Positions 25,900 to 35,520 of a stretch of DNA of 64,000 nucleotides are shown one piece after another; within the stretch, counting starts at the first letter, position 1; each line of letters opens with the position of its first letter. Made by a program: the position numbers and the translations under genes. This DNA is from Zhihengliuella flava (GTDB lineage: Bacteria > Actinomycetota > Actinomycetes > Actinomycetales > Micrococcaceae): assembly GCF_015751895.1 (NCBI RefSeq), contig NZ_JADOTZ010000001.1:124001-188000 (forward strand), given 5' to 3'. The notes beneath the pieces are model-generated. The model had not been told where the DNA came from and ran no database searches. It saw nothing but the letters and a program-made list of their open reading frames with translations.

Positions 25900-28722
25900 C
25901 TATTCAGCGACGCTGGAATAGGCCACGACGCCGCGACGCACCAGATCGACGGCGTCGCGGCAGGTGGCGGTGAACGTGGCCGGCACGTTGGGCACTTTGG
26001 CCAGCTGATCCAACGAGTCGATCACCTGCTTGGCCCAGCGCACAAAGTCGCCGGCGGCGAAGTCAACGCCGCGCAGGCACTCTTTGAGGTCTTGACCTTG
26101 AGCCCACTTGAACATGGGCCAGATGAGGCCGGACTCGGGTTCGGCGGTCTCGGGGAGTTTCTGCTCCTGTTCGGCATCGCTGAGCTCGCTCCAGCGACGC
26201 ACCGCGGTGTCCCATGCGGCGGTCATCGCGCGCGTCGGTAGCCGTGGATGGACCACCTGGTCTTCGCGCTTGGCCTGATAGACGAGGGCCGTGATGACCC
26301 CCGCCAGTTCCGCGGCATCAAGCTCGTAGAGCGCCCCGGACTCCAAGACCAGCGAGGTCAAGAGATCCCGCTCGCCATAAATACGCCGGAGGCGGTCTCC
26401 TGCAGGAGTCGTATTGATGGCACCGGAATCGGCATCTGTGTGGAGGTAGTCGTAGGACTCGAGGACGGCACAGACGCGGTCAAACGTCTTGGCGATGGTG
26501 TTGGTGCGCCCACGGATCTGCCGGGTGAGGTGATCCGTTTCTGCCTTGAGCTTGGTCCAGCGCTCTCCCCATCGTGCGTGGTCCTCGCGCTCGGAGCAGC
26601 CGTGACAGGGGTGCTGCTTGAGCTGGCGGCGCAGCTGCGCAATGCGCTCCTCCTGCCGCGCGTTGCCTCCAGCGAACTCGAAGCCGGCAGCGTTTCGGCG
26701 CGGCGGCCGGCCGTCATGGAGGGCGTTGCGGATCGTGGCTGCCAAGTCCCTGCGCTCCTTCGGAGACTTTCCGGTGAAGCTCTTGGGGACTTTGATACGG
26801 GAGACAATACGCGCGGGACCGTCCAAATCATGCGCACTCAGGCGGCGGATCTGTTTGTCCTCTGTCAGCACGGTGGGTCGTGGATCACGATGTGAATCGG
26901 ACAGTTTGATCACGGCGCACCGCCCGAGGTGACGCGGCCCGGATGGGTCAACAACGTCTCCCACGGCCAGCTGGAGCAGCGATTCCTCCGCCGCGTCGCG
27001 GCGAGCCCGGCTCGCGGCGCGAGAGGCATTCTTTTCGGCGTCGGTGAGTTCCCGGCGCAGATTCGCATACTCCGAAAAGTCTCCGAGATGGCACTGCATC
27101 GCTTTGGCATAGCCAGCGAGGGACTCTTGTCGGCTTCGCACCTGGCGCGCGAGGCCGACCACGGAGCGATCAGCCTGGTACTGCGCAAAAGACGATTCGA
27201 GAATGGCGCGTGCACGATCGCGTCCAAATTGCGCAAAGAGGTTCAGGCTCATGTTGTACGTGGGCCGGAAGCTCGAATTCAGCGGATAGGTGCGGCGGGA
27301 TGCGAGCCCCGCCACGGCGGCAGGGTCTGTGCCCGGTTGCCACTGCACGACGGCGTGGCCCTCGACGTCGATTCCCCGGCGCCCGGCCCGTCCCGTTAGC
27401 TGGGTGTACTCCCCCGCCGTGACCGTCACGTGAGACTCTCCGTTGAATTTCTCGAGCTTCTCCAGCACCACGGACCGGGCGGGCATGTTCACGCCCAACG
27501 CCAACGTTTCTGTGGCGAAGACGGCCTTGATGAGGCCTTCAGCGAAGAGCTGTTCGACCACTTCCTTGAAGTTGGGCAGGAGCCCCGCGTGGTGGGCGGC
27601 CAAGCCGCGCACTAACCCCTCTCGCCAGCTCCAGAAGCCCAGCACCTCGAGATCTTCTCTTGGCATTTGGGCGGCCGCGCGGTCGACGCGCTCGGCGATA
27701 ACGGCAGCGTCCTCGCGGGTGGTGAGTGCCAGCCCGCTGCGGACGCACTGATCCACGGCGGCGTCGCATCCTTTGCGGGAGAAGATGAACACGATGGCCG
27801 GCAGCAAGCCGGCTTGGTCCAGTGACAGAATCATCTCAGGACGCGAGACTTTGTGGCTGACCTGGGGACGATCGCCACGTTGATGGCCGTGCCCGCGTCG
27901 TCCCCTTCCACTACCTCCGCGGTGACCGCCGCGGTACCGCCCCTGCGGGCCGCCACGAGCGTCGCGTTGGGCGAACTTGACGAGCTCAGGATTGACCTGA
28001 GGGCCGTGTTCCTCCTCGTCGGCGGCTTCGTCGAAGGAGACATCGGAGGCAAAGAGATCAATGATCCGCCCGTTGGCCATCACGTGTTGCCACAGCGGAA
28101 CTGGGCGGTGCTCGGAGACCACAATGGCGGTATCCCCGCGCACCGTGTCGAGCCATCCGCCGAACTCCTCAGCGTTGGACACCGTGGCACTGAGGGAAAT
28201 CACCTGAACATCCTGTGGCAGGTGAATGATGACCTCTTCCCACACGGCACCGCGGAACTTATCCGCGAGGTAGTGCACTTCGTCCATGACCACGAACCCG
28301 AGCCCGGCGAGGGTATCTGACTCCGCATAGAGCATGTTGCGCAGGACCTCGGTGGTCATGACGACGACGTCGGCTTCACTATTGATGCTGGTATCACCGG
28401 TGAGCAAGCCGACGCGGTCAGCGCCGTAGCGGTCGGTGAGTTCTTGGAACTTCTGGTTGCTCAGCGCCTTGATCGGCGTCGTGTAAAAGGCCTTCTGTTG
28501 ACGAGCCAGCGCGAGGTGGATGGCGAACTCGCCGACCACCGTCTTCCCGGCGCCGGTCGGGGCGGCGACCAGGACGCCGCGGCGGGCTTCGACGGCGCGG
28601 CAGGCATCAATTTGGAACGGGTCCAGCTCAAAACTGAGGGATTCACGGAAGGCATAGAGCTCCGTTTTGGCGTCAGCGGCGCGTTGCTTCGCGGCCGCGT
28701 ACTTCTCTGCGGGGGAAGTCAT
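25900..28722 (-). CDS. helY: Ski2/Mtr4-like DEAD/DExH RNA helicase HelY
   Basis: 940 residues. Superfamily 2 helicase with Walker A APTGAGKT, DEVH box (VMDEVHYL), SAT motif (SLSATVSN), the VNMPARSVVLEKL region and motif VI QLTGRAGRRGID. A Gly/Arg/His-rich insertion near residues 260-295 is likely an RNA-binding loop. The C-terminal DSHCT domain is present ([20 protein letters not shown]). Probably acts in RNA turnover or ribosome maturation. It follows tatC, as in many actinobacteria. Confidence 0.92.
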   Translation of the reverse strand: MTSPAEKYAAAKQRAADAKTELYAFRESLSFELDPFQIDACRAVEARRGVLVAAPTGAGKTVVGEFAIHLALARQQKAFYTTPIKALSNQKFQELTDRYGADRVGLLTGDTSINSEADVVVMTTEVLRNMLYAESDTLAGLGFVVMDEVHYLADKFRGAVWEEVIIHLPQDVQVISLSATVSNAEEFGGWLDTVRGDTAIVVSEHRPVPLWQHVMANGRIIDLFASDVSFDEAADEEEHGPQVNPELVKFAQRDARGGPQGRYRGGHRGGSGRGRRGHGHQRGDRPQVSHKVSRPEMILSLDQAGLLPAIVFIFSRKGCDAAVDQCVRSGLALTTREDAAVIAERVDRAAAQMPREDLEVLGFWSWREGLVRGLAAHHAGLLPNFKEVVEQLFAEGLIKAVFATETLALGVNMPARSVVLEKLEKFNGESHVTVTAGEYTQLTGRAGRRGIDVEGHAVVQWQPGTDPAAVAGLASRRTYPLNSSFRPTYNMSLNLFAQFGRDRARAILESSFAQYQADRSVVGLARQVRSRQESLAGYAKAMQCHLGDFSEYANLRRELTDAEKNASRAASRARRDAAEESLLQLAVGDVVDPSGPRHLGRCAVIKLSDSHRDPRPTVLTEDKQIRRLSAHDLDGPARIVSRIKVPKSFTGKSPKERRDLAATIRNALHDGRPPRRNAAGFEFAGGNARQEERIAQLRRQLKQHPCHGCSEREDHARWGERWTKLKAETDHLTRQIRGRTNTIAKTFDRVCAVLESYDYLHTDADSGAINTTPAGDRLRRIYGERDLLTSLVLESGALYELDAAELAGVITALVYQAKREDQVVHPRLPTRAMTAAWDTAVRRWSELSDAEQEQKLPETAEPESGLIWPMFKWAQGQDLKECLRGVDFAAGDFVRWAKQVIDSLDQLAKVPNVPATFTATCRDAVDLVRRGVVAYSSVAE

Positions 28723-28751
28723 GGTGCGGCCCGTCTCCTAGCGGTTGATGA

Positions 28752-29555
28752 TTAGTCGGGCAGGGAACTGGCCTGCTTCGCGTTCTCGTCGAACTCCTGC
28801 TCACGTGCGGCTGCGACTTTAGCGCGGCGCTTGTCGTTATAGAGACAGAATCCGGTGGCCGCAGCGAACAGGAGGAGCAGCGGTCCAGCCAAGACGAACA
28901 TGGTCAGGGCATCGCCGCCCGGGGCCGCCATGGCCGCGACCAAACAGATCAGAAACACTGTGATGCGCCAGTTCTTCACAATGAGCTTACCGGGCAGGAT
29001 GCCGATCATGTTCAAGCCGACCAGCAGCACCGGAAGCAAGAAGGCGAGGCCGAACGCCAGCAGCAGGCGAAGGACGAAGGAGAGGTACTCCGGGACCGTG
29101 ATGAGGTTCTCCGCATCTCCGGGGGTGAGCCCCAAGAAGAAGAACAGAGCGTAGGGCAGCGCCCAGAAGCCGAGAACGATGCCCCCGAGGAACAGGGGGA
29201 CGGCCACGGCGATGAAGCCGACCGCCGTCCACTTTTCCTTCTTATGCAGCCCGGGCACGATGAAGGCCCACAGCTGGTAGAGCCAGATCGGCGAGGACAT
29301 GATCAAGCCCAAGAACACGGAGACCTTGATCATGATGTCAAACGGCGACACGGCCGAGGAAAAGTTTCCCTGTCCCCCAGCGTTCTGGAGCGGATCCATG
29401 AGGATATCCATGACCGGCCAGTAGAGGAAAAAGCCACCGACCGTCGCCACGAGGAGCCCTGCCAAGGCGATGAACAGGCGGTTACGGAGCTCAATCAGGT
29501 GCTCCTTGAGGGACATGCGCCCCTCGGGGTTCTTGCGTGCTGCTGTGCGTGCCAC
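28752..29555 (-). CDS. tatC: Sec-independent protein translocase TatC
   Basis: 267 residues, six transmembrane helices. Receptor of the twin-arginine pathway, which exports folded proteins; the conserved N-terminal MSLKEHLIELRNR and cytoplasmic loop residues are present. A basic C-terminal tail (NDKRRAKVAAAREQ) is typical of actinobacteria. It follows tatA by 25 bp in the same operon. Confidence 0.96.
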   Translation of the reverse strand: MARTAARKNPEGRMSLKEHLIELRNRLFIALAGLLVATVGGFFLYWPVMDILMDPLQNAGGQGNFSSAVSPFDIMIKVSVFLGLIMSSPIWLYQLWAFIVPGLHKKEKWTAVGFIAVAVPLFLGGIVLGFWALPYALFFFLGLTPGDAENLITVPEYLSFVLRLLLAFGLAFLLPVLLVGLNMIGILPGKLIVKNWRITVFLICLVAAMAAPGGDALTMFVLAGPLLLLFAAATGFCLYNDKRRAKVAAAREQEFDENAKQASSLPD

Positions 29556-29580
29556 GTGAGGTTCTAGATCACTTCACCGG

Positions 29581-29835
29581 CTACGCGTCGTCGCGCTTGG
29601 GCGTGGACTTGTTCTTCGGGTCGATGACTTTCCCCTCGACAGGGGCCTCGCTCTCACCCTCGGCTGAGGCGTCCTCGTTCTTGTCTTGACCCTCATCCTT
29701 CATCTGCCGCACCTCGGTCTTGAAGATGCGCAGCGACTGACCCATCGAGCGAGCCAGCGCTGGCAACTTCGGCGCACCGAAGAGCAGAAGGACAAGCGCG
29801 ATAATGATGAGCCACTGCCAGCCCTGAATACCCAT
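29581..29835 (-). CDS. tatA: Twin-arginine translocase subunit TatA
   Basis: 84 residues. One short transmembrane helix (WQWLIIIALVLLLFGAPKLP) with the FGxxKLP hinge, an amphipathic helix, then an acidic tail. It forms the protein-conducting assembly with TatC. No tatB is visible here; in actinobacteria tatB is usually elsewhere. Confidence 0.95.
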   Translation of the reverse strand: MGIQGWQWLIIIALVLLLFGAPKLPALARSMGQSLRIFKTEVRQMKDEGQDKNEDASAEGESEAPVEGKVIDPKNKSTPKRDDA

Positions 29836-29869
29836 GAGAAGTTTCCTTTCGTCGGCTTACTAGTCTATG

Positions 29870-30211
29870 TCACGGCCGGTAGAGATCACCGTAGCGCTGC
29901 GGTTGGGATCGTAAACGTTTGTTGTCGATTCGACGACGAATCCGTGCTTCGCGCCGTTCTTCGCGCTCGATTCGGTAGGCCTCCCGCGCCTGCGCGGGAT
30001 CGACGAAGAGCGCTGCCATCCCGCTCACCCGCGAGCTGGGCTGTGCCTCTGACGGCTTCTTCATGCCCGTCGAGAGCTCGTCTGCGACCTGCGATGCTGT
30101 GTCGAGAACCCGCTTGCCCTTGAGCCCGACCTTGAAGAGAACTGCCGCGTGGAACACGAGCCCGAGGAGGACGATGACGGTCCAGAGGAGAATCCACAAC
30201 CCAACACTCAT
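29870..30211 (-). CDS. Small membrane-anchored protein between pafBC and tatA
   Basis: 113 residues: an N-terminal transmembrane helix (LWILLWTVIVLLGLVFHAAVLF) followed by a charged cytoplasmic part rich in Arg and Glu (AREAYRIEREERREARIRRR). Not recognised as a named family. ATG 30211 overlaps the pafBC stop (ATGA) and follows GAGGAGGAG, so it is cotranslated with pafBC. A similar small protein often sits between pafC and tatA. Confidence 0.75.
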   Translation of the reverse strand: MSVGLWILLWTVIVLLGLVFHAAVLFKVGLKGKRVLDTASQVADELSTGMKKPSEAQPSSRVSGMAALFVDPAQAREAYRIEREERREARIRRRIDNKRLRSQPQRYGDLYRP

Positions 30212-32205
30212 GACGTCTCCTCCTCGCTCGCGGCCGCGCACGCGGCGCGAAGCCACTGTACCGTTTCCTGGACTAGCTGCTCGGGTTCGGTGACGACGAC
30301 GTCGCCGCCGTGTTCGGCGACCAGCCGGCGGGCCTGTGCTGGCCCTGCGAGTGCTACTTGGCCGATGAATCGTGGAGGCTGCTCGCGGGTCACGGCTACA
30401 CCACGCGGCGAATGATCCCGGAACACTTCCTCGAGGTGATCCGCGAAAGCCAGGACCACGTCGTCGTCTTCGTCTCGCGGCGCGTAGATCCGCTCGGCCA
30501 AAGACGCGGACCGCTCGTGCCGTTCGTCGAGGGCGAAGGTCTCCTCCAGCGTGTCGAAGCCGACGATTCGGTCGTGCCGGAAGACGCGGAGATCCTGCCG
30601 TTCGCGGCAGAAGGCTAAAACGTAGGCCACGTGACCAGACTCGAGGATCTGGATGGGTTCGATGACCCGTCCACTGATCTCGTCCCGTCCGGGATGGTAG
30701 TAGTCGATCCAGAGGCAGGACCGCGCATGGACCGCGTCGCGGAGCGTTCGGCTGATGCCCGAGTCATCGTCGGCGCGCGGGCGCAGTTCGATGGCGTCGA
30801 GGACGGGCAAATGAGCCGTGGCCGCCGTGAGCTTGGTCAAGGCGGAGGCGGCGGCGTCCTTTTGCGAGTGACCACTGGCGGCGAGCCACCGGAGTCCGAC
30901 GACCACGACGAGCGCCTCATTGAGGGTCAACGTCAGCGGAGCCGAGAACTCGGGCGGGACCGTAATCTGCACCGGGTCCGCCTCGAAATCGACGTCCAGC
31001 CTGATGCCGAGCGAGACGTCTTCCGGTCCCAAAAAGCTAATGCGCTTGAGGTCCGAGGTCAGGGTTGACTCGTTGATACCAAATTCCCGGCACAGGTCGC
31101 CGCGGCTCACCGCGCCGTGCTGCTGCACGTACGCCACGATGCTCAGCGCCCGTGCAGCCATCAGCGTTCCCGAACTACGCCCCGTGGGGATCGTTTTTCT
31201 GAGCTTGTACTCGGGTATGGACGCGGTGTGGGCCTCCAGCGCGCCTCGCCATCGGCGTAAGACGGCCTCGCGCAGGGTATCCGGTGCCAAGACCTTGACC
31301 TCGGGGCCCAGCATGGCCAGCCGCGAGGCCGCGGACTCCGCGTCGTGAAATTGGTACGTGACGACGTCGTCCCCGTGTCCCGTCGACTCCGTCGAGATGG
31401 CTCGGTGGCGAATGTCTTGGCCGCGCCCGGCCGGTAGGCGCACGCGCGCCGTGGTCATCGAACGTTCGGGTGAGAGCCGGGCGAGGTAATCGGACGGCGA
31501 AAAGCCGGCCGGCCGTTCGTGGCCTTCAGGGACGACGGCATCGCTGACCCTGCTCACAATGCGAGAGAGTCGAAAAACGCGTTCGGCCTGTCGGTCGAGG
31601 TCGAACCCGATGAGGTACCACAGTCCGAACCGTTGCCCGAGGCCCCACGGCAGAACCCGCCGGTCACTTTCCGTTCCGTCCACCCGCCGATAGCGGAACG
31701 AGACGCCCGACTGGGCATTCGCCGCGCGGGTCAGAGGAGCCCAGACCGGCTCGCGAACCGTCATCCGTGCAGCGAAGCGGCTCGACGAAGCGTCCAGCTG
31801 ATGGAGGCGAGGCAGCCGGGCCAGAGCCCGGTGCCCCTCTCCCCCGAGCTTGGGGTCGGTCCACAGGCGTGTTGCGACGCTCAACGCAACAGACTCGGCC
31901 GCTGTGAAGGAAATCTTCGGAAGAAAAGTCTGTTCCGGGTCCACGCGGTAGAGCGCGCCGCTGCCATGAAAGTCGTCCTCGGCACGCGTGCCGCTGGCGG
32001 ATTTGTTGATTGCGACACCGAGTTCTTTCAAGTCATCGAGGTCCCGAAGGAAGTAGACGTCGAACAGGTGATCGTCGAGGCCCCGATATCCATCGATGGC
32101 GTGCCTCAGCTGCTGGCGCGAGAGACCACGCCGTGGACCTTGCAGCAGCGTGACGAGCAGGCTGGCAAAGCGTTCGGTGTTGTCAGAGTTTGTTTTCCCA
32201 CCCAC
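30208..32205 (-). CDS. pafBC: PafBC: fused WYL-domain transcriptional activator of the DNA-damage response
   Basis: 665 residues containing two copies of the HTH-WYL-WCX module in one chain: HTH near residues 10-70, WYL near 145-215, then a second HTH near 320-375 (YVQQHGAVSRGDLCREFGINESTLTSDLKRI) and WYL near 455-525 (LWIDYYHPGRDEISGRVIEP). PafB and PafC are separate proteins in mycobacteria but a natural fusion is known in Arthrobacter. They activate LexA-independent DNA-damage genes. Position next to the Pup locus is canonical. GTG 32205 is chosen because the longer frame would run into the upstream terminator hairpin; TAACGT lies 8 bases before it. Confidence 0.88.
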   Translation of the reverse strand: MGGKTNSDNTERFASLLVTLLQGPRRGLSRQQLRHAIDGYRGLDDHLFDVYFLRDLDDLKELGVAINKSASGTRAEDDFHGSGALYRVDPEQTFLPKISFTAAESVALSVATRLWTDPKLGGEGHRALARLPRLHQLDASSSRFAARMTVREPVWAPLTRAANAQSGVSFRYRRVDGTESDRRVLPWGLGQRFGLWYLIGFDLDRQAERVFRLSRIVSRVSDAVVPEGHERPAGFSPSDYLARLSPERSMTTARVRLPAGRGQDIRHRAISTESTGHGDDVVTYQFHDAESAASRLAMLGPEVKVLAPDTLREAVLRRWRGALEAHTASIPEYKLRKTIPTGRSSGTLMAARALSIVAYVQQHGAVSRGDLCREFGINESTLTSDLKRISFLGPEDVSLGIRLDVDFEADPVQITVPPEFSAPLTLTLNEALVVVVGLRWLAASGHSQKDAAASALTKLTAATAHLPVLDAIELRPRADDDSGISRTLRDAVHARSCLWIDYYHPGRDEISGRVIEPIQILESGHVAYVLAFCRERQDLRVFRHDRIVGFDTLEETFALDERHERSASLAERIYAPRDEDDDVVLAFADHLEEVFRDHSPRGVAVTREQPPRFIGQVALAGPAQARRLVAEHGGDVVVTEPEQLVQETVQWLRAACAAASEEETS

Positions 32206-32226
32206 AGGTGGACACGTTACTACGAA

Positions 32227-32270
32227 GCGGGCCGGGTATGACACGCCATCGCGTGTCATACCCGGCCCGC
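32227..32270 (-). terminator. Hairpin after the FKBP gene
   Basis: Perfect 20-bp arms 32227-32246 and 32251-32270 with a four-base loop (CATC). It separates the FKBP gene from pafBC and shows that the latter has its own promoter or depends on read-through. Confidence 0.8.
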
Positions 32271-32303
32271 GTCGTCATCTCGTGAATGACGCGAGGCGTG
32301 AAA

Positions 32304-32699
32304 TCAGCGCGCGCTCATCAAGTCAACAACGAAGATGAGCGACTCGTTCGGGCCGATCGCGTTGCCCGCGCCGCGCTCGCCATAGGCGAGCTCCGAGGGG
32401 ATCTCAATACGCCGTCGGCCGCCGACCTTCATGCCGAGCAGGCCCTGGTCCCAGCCCTTGATGACTTGGCCGATGCCGACGGTGAAATCCAGCGGGGTCC
32501 CGCGGTTCCACGAGGCATCAAACTCCTCACCGGTGGACCACGCGACGCCTACATAGTGAGCGGAGACCACGGTACCGGCGGTGACTTCAGCACCGGTGCC
32601 CGCAATGAGGTCTTCGACCACGAGTTCCTCGGGTGGAGTCTCGCCGGGGAAATCGATCTCCGGCTTGGTGCGGTCGTAATCACGCTGTCCAAAAGACAT
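32304..32699 (-). CDS. FKBP-type peptidyl-prolyl cis-trans isomerase (cytoplasmic)
   Basis: 131 residues, a single FKBP domain with the family core: AHYVGVAWSTGEEFDASW, GQVIKGWDQGLLGMKVGGRRRIEIPSELAYG, and LIFVVDLM. Speeds proline isomerisation during folding. No signal peptide. GAGGA precedes ATG 32699 by about 6 bases. It follows the lipoprotein FKBP, a common pair near pafA in Micrococcaceae. Confidence 0.93.
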   Translation of the reverse strand: MSFGQRDYDRTKPEIDFPGETPPEELVVEDLIAGTGAEVTAGTVVSAHYVGVAWSTGEEFDASWNRGTPLDFTVGIGQVIKGWDQGLLGMKVGGRRRIEIPSELAYGERGAGNAIGPNESLIFVVDLMSAR

Positions 32700-32813
32700 G
32701 GCAATCCTCAGCTTTCTGTGGGGGTGTCTGTACGCGGGCCGTCGGCAGTCAGCCGACGCTTTCGCCCATTACCTCTAGCCTACAACCAGGTAACGCGGCG
32801 TTACGGGTGCGCG

Positions 32814-33794
32814 TTACTCGGCGTCGGCGGGGCCCGTCGCGTCGACAATCTCCACGACGAACACGAGGGGGCCAGCTGGGCGCCCCATGGCCTCGGCATC
32901 CTCGCCATAGGCAAGGTCGGTCGGGATGGTCAGGGTGACCGTGGAACCAACCTTCTGCCCGGCTAGGCCCTGAGTCCAGCCCGGAATAACCTGGTTCAGT
33001 GCGAACGGAACCGGCTCCCCGCTTTCGTAGGAACCGTCGAAGCGCTCACCGTCTTCCCACCGCACACCGTAATAGTGAGCTGTGACCTCGTCCTCCGCGG
33101 TGACCTCGCGGCCATCGCCCTCTTCCAGGACCTGAACGGCCAGCCCGTCAGGGGCCTCGGTATCCTCGGGAATCGTGATTTCCGGGACGCCGTCGACAAA
33201 CTCCACCGTCGGGAGTGCCCCGGCGTCCTCGAGCTCGGACACCTCGTCCTCGCTCAGCGTGGGCGACGGCTCGGGGATGTCCTCGGCCCGCTGGACCTGC
33301 AGGATCAGCACCTGTGACGCGGTGGCCGGCTCCGAGGCCGCGCCGGATGAATCCTCCGACGGCTCGGGCGCTGCAGTGTCCGGGTCCGGAATGTAAGCAA
33401 TGAGGGAACCGACCGTGGTCCCCAGCAGGACCTCGTACATCATCGGCAGCTGTTCCTGCATGACGTCGTCGACGGGCAGCGCTTGGGGATCCTGATCGAA
33501 ATCGTGGCCCAGCAGTTCGCCGTCCTCGGCATTGTATCCGGCGACATTGATGAAGACGTTCTGCCCCTCGGAGATCTCTTCGCCGTCCCCCTCAGCGACG
33601 ACGCGCGCGCCAGCCTCCGTGGCCGTCAGCGGGGTGTCAAAAGAAACCTCCGGCGGTGTCAGGTCTTCGCTGCTGGCCGTTGCCGTCACGGAGGCGAGCG
33701 GTTCCGCGTTGCCGACGGTGCGGCCTTCGGTGCTGCCGCAACCAGCCAGCGCCACAATGGAGGCGATGGCGACGGCGGAGAGTAGCTTGCGCAC
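32814..33794 (-). CDS. FKBP-type prolyl isomerase lipoprotein with two FKBP-like domains
   Basis: About 326 residues. The N-terminal lipoprotein signal ends at the lipobox LAGC. The C-terminal FKBP domain (about residues 215-315) is intact: AHYYGVRWEDGERFDGSY, NQVIPGWTQGLAGQKVGSTVTL, YGEDAEAMG, LVFVVEI. The first domain (about residues 50-190) follows the fold but has lost the aromatic ligand pocket and carries a Pro/Glu/Ser-rich linker, so it is probably non-catalytic. Likely folds exported proteins at the outer membrane face. GTG 33794 chosen; GTG 33803 is possible. Confidence 0.85.
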   Translation of the reverse strand: MRKLLSAVAIASIVALAGCGSTEGRTVGNAEPLASVTATASSEDLTPPEVSFDTPLTATEAGARVVAEGDGEEISEGQNVFINVAGYNAEDGELLGHDFDQDPQALPVDDVMQEQLPMMYEVLLGTTVGSLIAYIPDPDTAAPEPSEDSSGAASEPATASQVLILQVQRAEDIPEPSPTLSEDEVSELEDAGALPTVEFVDGVPEITIPEDTEAPDGLAVQVLEEGDGREVTAEDEVTAHYYGVRWEDGERFDGSYESGEPVPFALNQVIPGWTQGLAGQKVGSTVTLTIPTDLAYGEDAEAMGRPAGPLVFVVEIVDATGPADAE

Positions 33795-33940
33795 AGATTC
33801 CACTTTCTCTTCTCGGGTCAGGAGGGACTGTCTCGTCGCGAGACACCACCGATCCAGCCTAGGTGCAGTGCCTGTGAATATCCTGCAGGTCAGGCGGCGG
33901 GGCGGGTGCGGCGTGCGGGCGTTCTTCGCACGAGCACGGG

Positions 33941-35311
33941 TCAGGTTGCCTCGATCGAATCGATCAGCGCGCTGACGGCGTCGTTCTGGGCGCTCAACGG
34001 ATCCTTGACGGCGACCGTCCGGCCGCGGTCGTCGTCTAATCGAAAGTGGACCCAGTCCACCGTGAAGTCGCGCCCAGCGGCCCGCGCTGCCCGGACAAAT
34101 TCGCCGCGCAGCTTGGCGCGGGTCGAAAGCGGTGGAGTCGTTACGGCCCGTGCGACGGCGTCTCGGTCCACCACGGTCTGCGCCGCGCCGCGACGCTCCA
34201 AGAGATGAAACAGCCCGCGTTCCGGATGCACGTCGTGATACGCCAAATCGAGTTGGGCCATGCGCGGGTGATCCACGCTGAGCTGGTTTCGCTCCGCGTA
34301 GCGACTGAGTACCTGGTGCTTGATCGCCCAATCGATTTCAGTGGCTACGGACGTGCCATCGCCGGATTCGACCGCGTCGAGGCTGCGCCCCCAGAGGTCC
34401 AGCACGCGCTCAAGCTGATCGTGATGGGCGCCTTCGGCAGCGACGAACGCAACGGCTCGATCGTAAAAGATTCGCTGGAGTTCCAGCGCGGTCATGCGGC
34501 GACCCGAGGCCAGCTCGATCTGGGCGCGGCCCGTCGTGTCGTGAGAAACGTCGCGTATGGCCTGGGTGGGATGGGCGATCGAGTAATCCCGCAGCGGAAC
34601 CCCCGCCTCGATCATGCGCAAGAGCAGATCGGTCGCACCGATCTTGGCCAGCTGCGTTGTTTGGGACATCGTTGAGTCCCCGGAAATGATGTGCAGGCGC
34701 CGGTAGTGCTGGGCGTCAGCATGGGGCTCGTCGCGGGTGTTGATAATGGGCCGGGAGCGAGTTGTGGCGCTGGAGACGCCCTCCCAGAGGTGATCGGCCC
34801 GCTGCGAAAAAACCCATTGTCGCTGCCCGTCCACGGTGGCTATCCCGCCCGCGCCGGTGAACAGCTGCCGGGTGACGAGGAAAGGGATGAGGATCTCAGC
34901 GAGGCGAGCGAACTCAACCCTGCGCGGAATGAGGAAATTTTCGTGGCAGCCGTAAGAATTTCCCGCTGAATCGGTGTTGTTCTTGAAGAGGTAGACGTCG
35001 CCGTCGTACCCGTCAGCTGCGAGCGCCCGCTCAGCGCGGAGGGCCAGATCATGCATGATCTGCTCCCCCGCGACGTCCTGACAGATGAGGTCCGTCAACG
35101 AGTCACATTCGGCGCTGGCGTACTCGGGGTGCGACCCGACGTCGAGATAGAGACGAGCCCCATTGGTGAGGAAGATGTTTGAGCTGCGTCCATAGTCGAT
35201 GACGTGGCGGAAGAGGTACTTGGCCACCTCCTCCGGCATCAGCCGTCCGCCCTCGCGTGGCGCGTAGGTCAGGCCGAATTCCGTCTCTAGGCCATAGACG
35301 CGGCGATCCAC
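33941..35311 (-). CDS. pafA: Pup--protein ligase
   Basis: 456 residues. Joins the C-terminal glutamate of deamidated Pup to lysines of target proteins using ATP. Glutamine synthetase-like fold: the ATP/Mg site begins at GLETEFGLTY, the Arg/Asn-rich YGCHENFLI loop and SQRADHLWEGVS are typical. Start is 3 bases after the pup stop. In most proteasome-bearing actinobacteria prcB and prcA lie between pup and pafA; here they are absent. Confidence 0.97.
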   Translation of the reverse strand: MDRRVYGLETEFGLTYAPREGGRLMPEEVAKYLFRHVIDYGRSSNIFLTNGARLYLDVGSHPEYASAECDSLTDLICQDVAGEQIMHDLALRAERALAADGYDGDVYLFKNNTDSAGNSYGCHENFLIPRRVEFARLAEILIPFLVTRQLFTGAGGIATVDGQRQWVFSQRADHLWEGVSSATTRSRPIINTRDEPHADAQHYRRLHIISGDSTMSQTTQLAKIGATDLLLRMIEAGVPLRDYSIAHPTQAIRDVSHDTTGRAQIELASGRRMTALELQRIFYDRAVAFVAAEGAHHDQLERVLDLWGRSLDAVESGDGTSVATEIDWAIKHQVLSRYAERNQLSVDHPRMAQLDLAYHDVHPERGLFHLLERRGAAQTVVDRDAVARAVTTPPLSTRAKLRGEFVRAARAAGRDFTVDWVHFRLDDDRGRTVAVKDPLSAQNDAVSALIDSIEAT

Positions 35312-35313
35312 CC

Positions 35314-35520
35314 TTACTGGCCGCCTTTCTGCACGAAGCCCTTGACGAACTCCTCGGCATTGGTCGCGAGGACGCCGTCGATCTCGTCGAGCAAATCGTC
35401 GACTTCGTTGAGGTGGGCTTGCGCCTGTGCCGAATTCCCCGCTGGTGCGTCAACGTGCTGTTCTTGCTGTTGCTCGTGCTGGGCGCGTCCTTGCTGCTGG
35501 TGGTGTTGATGCTGGCTCAT
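35314..35520 (-). CDS. pup: Prokaryotic ubiquitin-like protein Pup
   Basis: 68 residues, intrinsically disordered. The Gln/His-rich N-terminal half is unusual, with 9 His or Gln in the first 11 residues after Met. The helix-forming region (LNEVDDLLDEIDGVLATNAEEFVK) and the final GGQ are canonical; the terminal Gln must be deamidated to Glu by Dop before ligation. ATG 35520 overlaps the dop stop (ATGA). Confidence 0.97.
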   Translation of the reverse strand: MSQHQHHQQQGRAQHEQQQEQHVDAPAGNSAQAQAHLNEVDDLLDEIDGVLATNAEEFVKGFVQKGGQ

